Origin: DAOMOD01 sp964526035
GTDB lineage: Bacteria; Pseudomonadota; Gammaproteobacteria; Xanthomonadales; BPKI01
Reading direction: 5' to 3'
Assembly: GCA_964526035.1 (NCBI GenBank)
Contig: CAZGKE010000067.1
Coordinates: 1 to 16,707 of the forward strand
Length of the DNA stretch: 16,707 nucleotides
Of this stretch, positions 14,319 through 16,707 are shown piece by piece. The position numbers and the translations under genes were made by a program. The stretch's first letter is position 1. Every line of letters starts with the position of its first letter. Under the pieces are notes generated by a model, which made no database searches, was not told the DNA's origin, and saw only the letters and a list, made by a program, of their open reading frames with translations.

Positions 14319-15184
14319 TGCGATTCCTGATGGCTGCCGGCGATTCCCCCGCCGAGTATGTCGGTCACCACCTCAAACATCTCACCCTGCGCGTCGGCGA
14401 GGGCAGCTTCTGGGTGGTGCACCTCGACAGCCTGCTGATGAGTGCCTTGATCGGCACCCTCGGCATGGGCATCTTCTTCGTGATGGGGCGCAGGGCCACC
14501 GCCGGCGTGCCGTCGAAGTTCCAGGCCTTCATCGAGATGGCGGTCGAGTTCATCGATACCCAGGTCAAGGACGTGTTTCACGGCGACCGCCGCTTCGTCG
14601 CCCCGCTGGCGCTGACGATTTTCATCTGGGTGTTCCTGATGAACTCGTTCAAGCTTCTGCCGCTGGATCTGATCCCGATGATCGCGGCGGGCGCCGGCGC
14701 CGAGTATTTCCGCGCCGTGCCGACCACCGATCTCAACATCACCCTGGCCATGTCGACCACGGTGCTGATGCTGATGTTCGCCTTCGCCATCAAGGCCAAG
14801 GGGCCGGGAGGCTTCGGTCGCGAGCTGCTGACCGCGCCGTTCCACGGGCACGGGATCATGAAGCTGGTTCTGGCGCCGGCCAATCTGGCGCTCAACATCA
14901 TCGAGTACCTGTCCAAGCCGGTTTCTCTGGCGATGCGACTGTTCGGCAACATGTATGCCGGCGAGCTGGTGTTCATCCTGATCGCCCTGCTTGCCATGGC
15001 CGGCGGCGACTTCTTCGCCATGGAAGGTCTCGGCGCCAAGGCCGGCGGTGTGGCCGCCTTCCTCGGCGCGGTGATCGCCGGCGCCGCCTGGTCGATCTTC
15101 CACATTCTGGTAGTCAGCCTGCAGGCCTTCATCTTCATGATCCTGACCGTCGTCTATCTGTCCATGTCGACCGAGGCGCACTGA
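14315..15184 (+). CDS. atpB: F1Fo ATP synthase subunit a
   Basis: A 289-residue integral membrane subunit that forms the proton half-channels against the c ring. The functional residues are in place. Arg208 in SLAMRLFGNMYAGE corresponds to the essential arginine 210 of E. coli, Glu217 follows in the same helix, and His263 and Gln270 (IFHILVVSLQAFIF) are in the last helix. The frame extends upstream through atpI in another reading frame and must be ignored there. I take ATG 14315 (overlapping the atpI stop); ATG 14318 or 14330 are close alternatives. Length and hydrophobic profile are normal, so subunit a looks functional. This contrasts with the damaged-looking c subunit that follows after an 88-base gap. 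Confidence 0.95.
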   Translation: MMRFLMAAGDSPAEYVGHHLKHLTLRVGEGSFWVVHLDSLLMSALIGTLGMGIFFVMGRRATAGVPSKFQAFIEMAVEFIDTQVKDVFHGDRRFVAPLALTIFIWVFLMNSFKLLPLDLIPMIAAGAGAEYFRAVPTTDLNITLAMSTTVLMLMFAFAIKAKGPGGFGRELLTAPFHGHGIMKLVLAPANLALNIIEYLSKPVSLAMRLFGNMYAGELVFILIALLAMAGGDFFAMEGLGAKAGGVAAFLGAVIAGAAWSIFHILVVSLQAFIFMILTVVYLSMSTEAH

Positions 15185-15272
15185 ACACGCCATTCAGTCG
15201 TCAGCTGTCCGGACCATCCCGCTTCACCTTCCAATCCACCGCAACACTGTCATTCCCGAAAGGAGTTCCACC

Positions 15273-15524
15273 ATGGATCTGACCGCTCTCATCGCCGCCG
15301 TGCAGGGCAACACCGCGATCGCGATCGGCATCATCATCGGCCTCGGTGCGCTGGGCGCCTGTATCGGCATCGGCATCATGGGCTCGAAGTTCCTCGAGGC
15401 CGCCGCGCGTCAGCCGGAGCTGGTTCCGATGCTGTCCGGCCGCATGTTCCTGCTGGCCATCGCGCTGTTCTTCGCCTTCGCCAATCCGCTGCTCGGCACC
15501 GCCAAGGCCGCTGCCGGGCTTTAA
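15273..15524 (+). CDS. atpE: F1Fo ATP synthase subunit c, with an internal gap in helix 2 that lacks the essential carboxylate
   Basis: An 83-residue c subunit. A strong AAAGGAG stands before the ATG, as usual for this highly translated gene. Helix 1 (about 14-37) has the glycine-rich packing motif GLGALGACIGIGIMG, and the polar loop has the family motif KFLEAAARQPEL (Arg46, Gln47, Pro48). In helix 2, gammaproteobacterial c subunits read roughly MF-x-x-A-GL-x-DA, then about 6 residues, then GIALFF-x-FANP. Here MFLLA (58-62) joins directly to IALFFAFANP (63-72). About 12 residues appear to be missing between Ala62 and Ile63 (15458/15459), including the proton-binding Asp (Asp61 in E. coli). 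No other acidic residue lies in either helix. The frame is kept and the C-terminus is normal. As written the protein could insert in the membrane but should not translocate protons. A sequence error is a real alternative. Confidence 0.9.
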   Translation: MDLTALIAAVQGNTAIAIGIIIGLGALGACIGIGIMGSKFLEAAARQPELVPMLSGRMFLLAIALFFAFANPLLGTAKAAAGL

Positions 15525-15542
15525 GGCCCTGGCTGCGCCCGC

Positions 15543-15574
15543 GGGGCCGTCGCTGACGGTCCCGCGACGGTCCC
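15543..15574. other. Stem-loop between atpE and atpF
   Basis: GGGGCCGTCGC (15543-15553) pairs with GCGACGGTCCC (15564-15574) at 10 of 11 positions around a 10-base loop. The segment also contains the direct repeat GACGGTCCC. A hairpin just after atpE could help set the high ratio of c to b subunits through mRNA processing or stability. No T-tract follows. Confidence 0.45.
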
Positions 15575-15592
15575 CCTTCGCGGAGTAATGAC

Positions 15593-16063
15593 ATGAACGT
15601 CAATGCCACCTTTCTGGGGCAGGCGATCTTTTTCGCCATCCTGATCTGGTTCTCCTGGAAGTTCATCTGGCCACCCCTGATGAACGCCATCGAGGAGCGG
15701 CAGAAGAAGATTGCCGAAGGTCTCGCCGCGGCGGACAAGAGCCAGCGTGACCTGGCCCAGGCCGAAGACAAGGTTGCCGAGCTGCTCAAGGAAGCGCGCG
15801 GCAAGGCCAACGAGATCATCGATCAGGCGCATGCCCGGGCCAATCAGATTGTCGACAAGGCCAAGGATGACGCTATCGTCGAGGCCAACCGGCAGAAGGC
15901 TGCGGCGCTGGCCGAGATCGACCTGGCGGCCAACAAGGCGCGTGAATCCCTGCGCTTGCAGGTTGCCACGCTGGCTGTCGCCGGTGCCGAGAAGCTGATC
16001 CGACGCGAAATCGACCCCGGCACCCACAAGGCGCTGCTCGATGAGCTGGCGGCGCAGATCTGA
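15593..16063 (+). CDS. atpF: F1Fo ATP synthase subunit b
   Basis: A 156-residue subunit, the same length as in E. coli. One N-terminal membrane helix (about 6-26, FLGQAIFFAILIWFSWKFIW) is followed by a PP hinge and a long charged helix (about 30-130) that dimerises as the peripheral stalk. The tail (TLAVAGAEKLIRREID...LLDELAAQI) binds subunit delta. Heptad-like Ala/Glu/Lys patterning is clear. ATG 15593 is preceded by GGAG at 15582-15585. It is followed by atpH after an 8-base gap. Nothing is unusual in the gene itself. Confidence 0.95.
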   Translation: MNVNATFLGQAIFFAILIWFSWKFIWPPLMNAIEERQKKIAEGLAAADKSQRDLAQAEDKVAELLKEARGKANEIIDQAHARANQIVDKAKDDAIVEANRQKAAALAEIDLAANKARESLRLQVATLAVAGAEKLIRREIDPGTHKALLDELAAQI

Positions 16064-16071
16064 GGCCGACG

Positions 16072-16602
16072 ATGAGCCAGGCCCTGACCCTCGCCCGACC
16101 CTACGCCCGCGCGGCCTTCTCGCTGGCTCGCGACCACGGTCGCCTGAGCCAGTGGGCCTCGTTGCTCGGCTTCACCCACCAGATGGCAGCCGATCCGCGG
16201 CTGAGCGCCCTGCTTGGCCATCCCAGTCTGGTGACCAGCCAGGTGCTCGACCTGCTGATGCCGCCGGGTGACAGCGATCCCAACTTCCGCCAGTTCGTCA
16301 GCCTGCTTGCCGAAAACGGTCGTCTGCAGCTGCTCCCAGAGATCCACGCCCTGTTCGAGGCGCTGCGCGCCGACGAGGAGCGCGTGCTGCGCGCGACCGT
16401 CACCTCGGCGACCGAGCTCGACGAGGCCGAAGTGGCGCGGATCACCGAGTCGCTGAAGCGTCGTTTCGGTCGCGAAGTGGCCCTGACCCGGGCGGTGGAT
16501 CCTGAGCTGCTCGGCGGCGCGGTGATCGACGCCGGCGACGTGGTGATCGACGGCTCGCTGCGGACCAAGCTCTCGCGCCTCCAGGCCGCACTGGCGCATT
16601 GA
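16072..16602 (+). CDS. atpH: F1Fo ATP synthase subunit delta
   Basis: A 176-residue soluble subunit that links the top of F1 to the b-subunit stalk. The N-terminal helical domain begins LARPYARAAFSLAR, the family signature, with the helical bundle up to about residue 105. The C-terminal domain contains RATVTSATELDE, LKRRFGREVALTRAVDPELLGGAVI and the closing DGSLRTKLSRLQAAL motif. Length is normal. A modest ribosome-binding site (GAGG) lies in the short gap after atpF. The next gene of the operon, atpA, is not reached: at least 105 bases follow without a start, holding a hairpin and a tandem repeat. Confidence 0.95.
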   Translation: MSQALTLARPYARAAFSLARDHGRLSQWASLLGFTHQMAADPRLSALLGHPSLVTSQVLDLLMPPGDSDPNFRQFVSLLAENGRLQLLPEIHALFEALRADEERVLRATVTSATELDEAEVARITESLKRRFGREVALTRAVDPELLGGAVIDAGDVVIDGSLRTKLSRLQAALAH

Positions 16603-16642
16603 AAACGGAGATTCGGATCACGGATTGGTGGAATGGATCGAC

Positions 16643-16668
16643 GGGGCCTCGCTTGCTTGCGGGGACCC
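16643..16668. other. Imperfect hairpin downstream of atpH
   Basis: GGGGCCTCGC and GCGGGGACCC can form a 10-base stem with one mismatch and one G-T pair around a 6-base TTGCTT loop. It stands between atpH and the tandem repeat. It may affect readthrough or mRNA processing inside the atp operon. Confidence 0.3.
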
Positions 16669-16674
16669 GCTCGA

Positions 16675-16707
16675 ACGAATCACGAATCACGAATCACGAA
16701 TCACGAA
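16675..16707. repeat. 7-bp tandem repeat reaching the right edge
   Basis: The unit CACGAAT is repeated about 4.7 times without error and runs off the window. A degenerate relative (ATTCGGATCACGGATT) occurs at about 16611-16626. Similar GAATCAC arrays are common between genes in Xanthomonadales; their role is unknown. The full copy number cannot be seen here. Confidence 0.85.

Noticed and set aside
14285..15193. 302-codon minus-strand frame over atpB
   Set aside because: It is rich in His, Gln, Glu and Arg because it is the complement of membrane helices. atpB itself is certain.
15543..15574. atpE-atpF hairpin as a transcription terminator
   Set aside because: There is no T-tract and the operon must continue into atpF, so it is listed only as a possible mRNA processing or stability element.

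Overview
The window looks like chromosomal DNA of a high-GC gammaproteobacterium of the Xanthomonadales (Lysobacterales) type. The reasons are a CGFS glutaredoxin fused to a rhodanese domain, a lipid A-type phosphoesterase, a gammaproteobacterial atpIBEFH gene order, a REP-like 'TGTAGGAGCCCACC' inverted repeat and a GAATCAC-type tandem repeat. Gene density is high. No stretch over 300 bases lacks a gene; the longest gap is about 216 bases, at 13725-13940. I saw no tRNA, rRNA, CRISPR array or intact transposon.

Left block (1-3319, all minus strand): an LpxH-like metallophosphoesterase, an unrecognised lipoprotein and a glutaredoxin-rhodanese fusion cut by the left edge. Divergent from it (3471-6073, plus) is a two-gene molybdenum hydroxylase of the isoquinoline 1-oxidoreductase (IorAB) type, with an iron-sulfur subunit and a Tat-exported molybdopterin subunit. 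A REP-like inverted repeat at 6182-6257 separates this pair from a convergent minus-strand group: a small membrane protein, a PyrR-type phosphoribosyltransferase and a threonine aldolase. Next come an SDR oxidoreductase (plus) and a MAPEG membrane protein (minus), whose stop codons abut.

Region 9529-13724 is a signalling cluster. A plus-strand FHA-GAF-like-SpoIIE/PP2C phosphatase converges on a minus-strand three-gene operon: cyclic-nucleotide-like domain plus FHA, coiled coil plus FHA, and a STAS anti-anti-sigma-like protein. A phosphatase together with a STAS target suggests a partner-switching pathway, but the matching kinase/anti-sigma factor is not in the window. A 112-bp inverted-repeat element and a hairpin lie between the converging units.

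Right block (13880-16707): divergent promoters feed the FHA operon leftward and the F1Fo ATP synthase operon rightward (atpI, atpB, atpE, atpF, atpH; atpA would lie beyond the edge). The most surprising observation is in atpE. Compared with known c subunits, about 12 residues in the middle of the second transmembrane helix are missing in frame. These include the glycine-leucine-x-Asp segment with the essential proton-binding carboxylate. Everything around it looks intact. This could be a real deletion, a specialised or dead c subunit with another copy elsewhere, or a sequence/assembly error. The window ends inside a 7-bp tandem repeat between atpH and the expected atpA.
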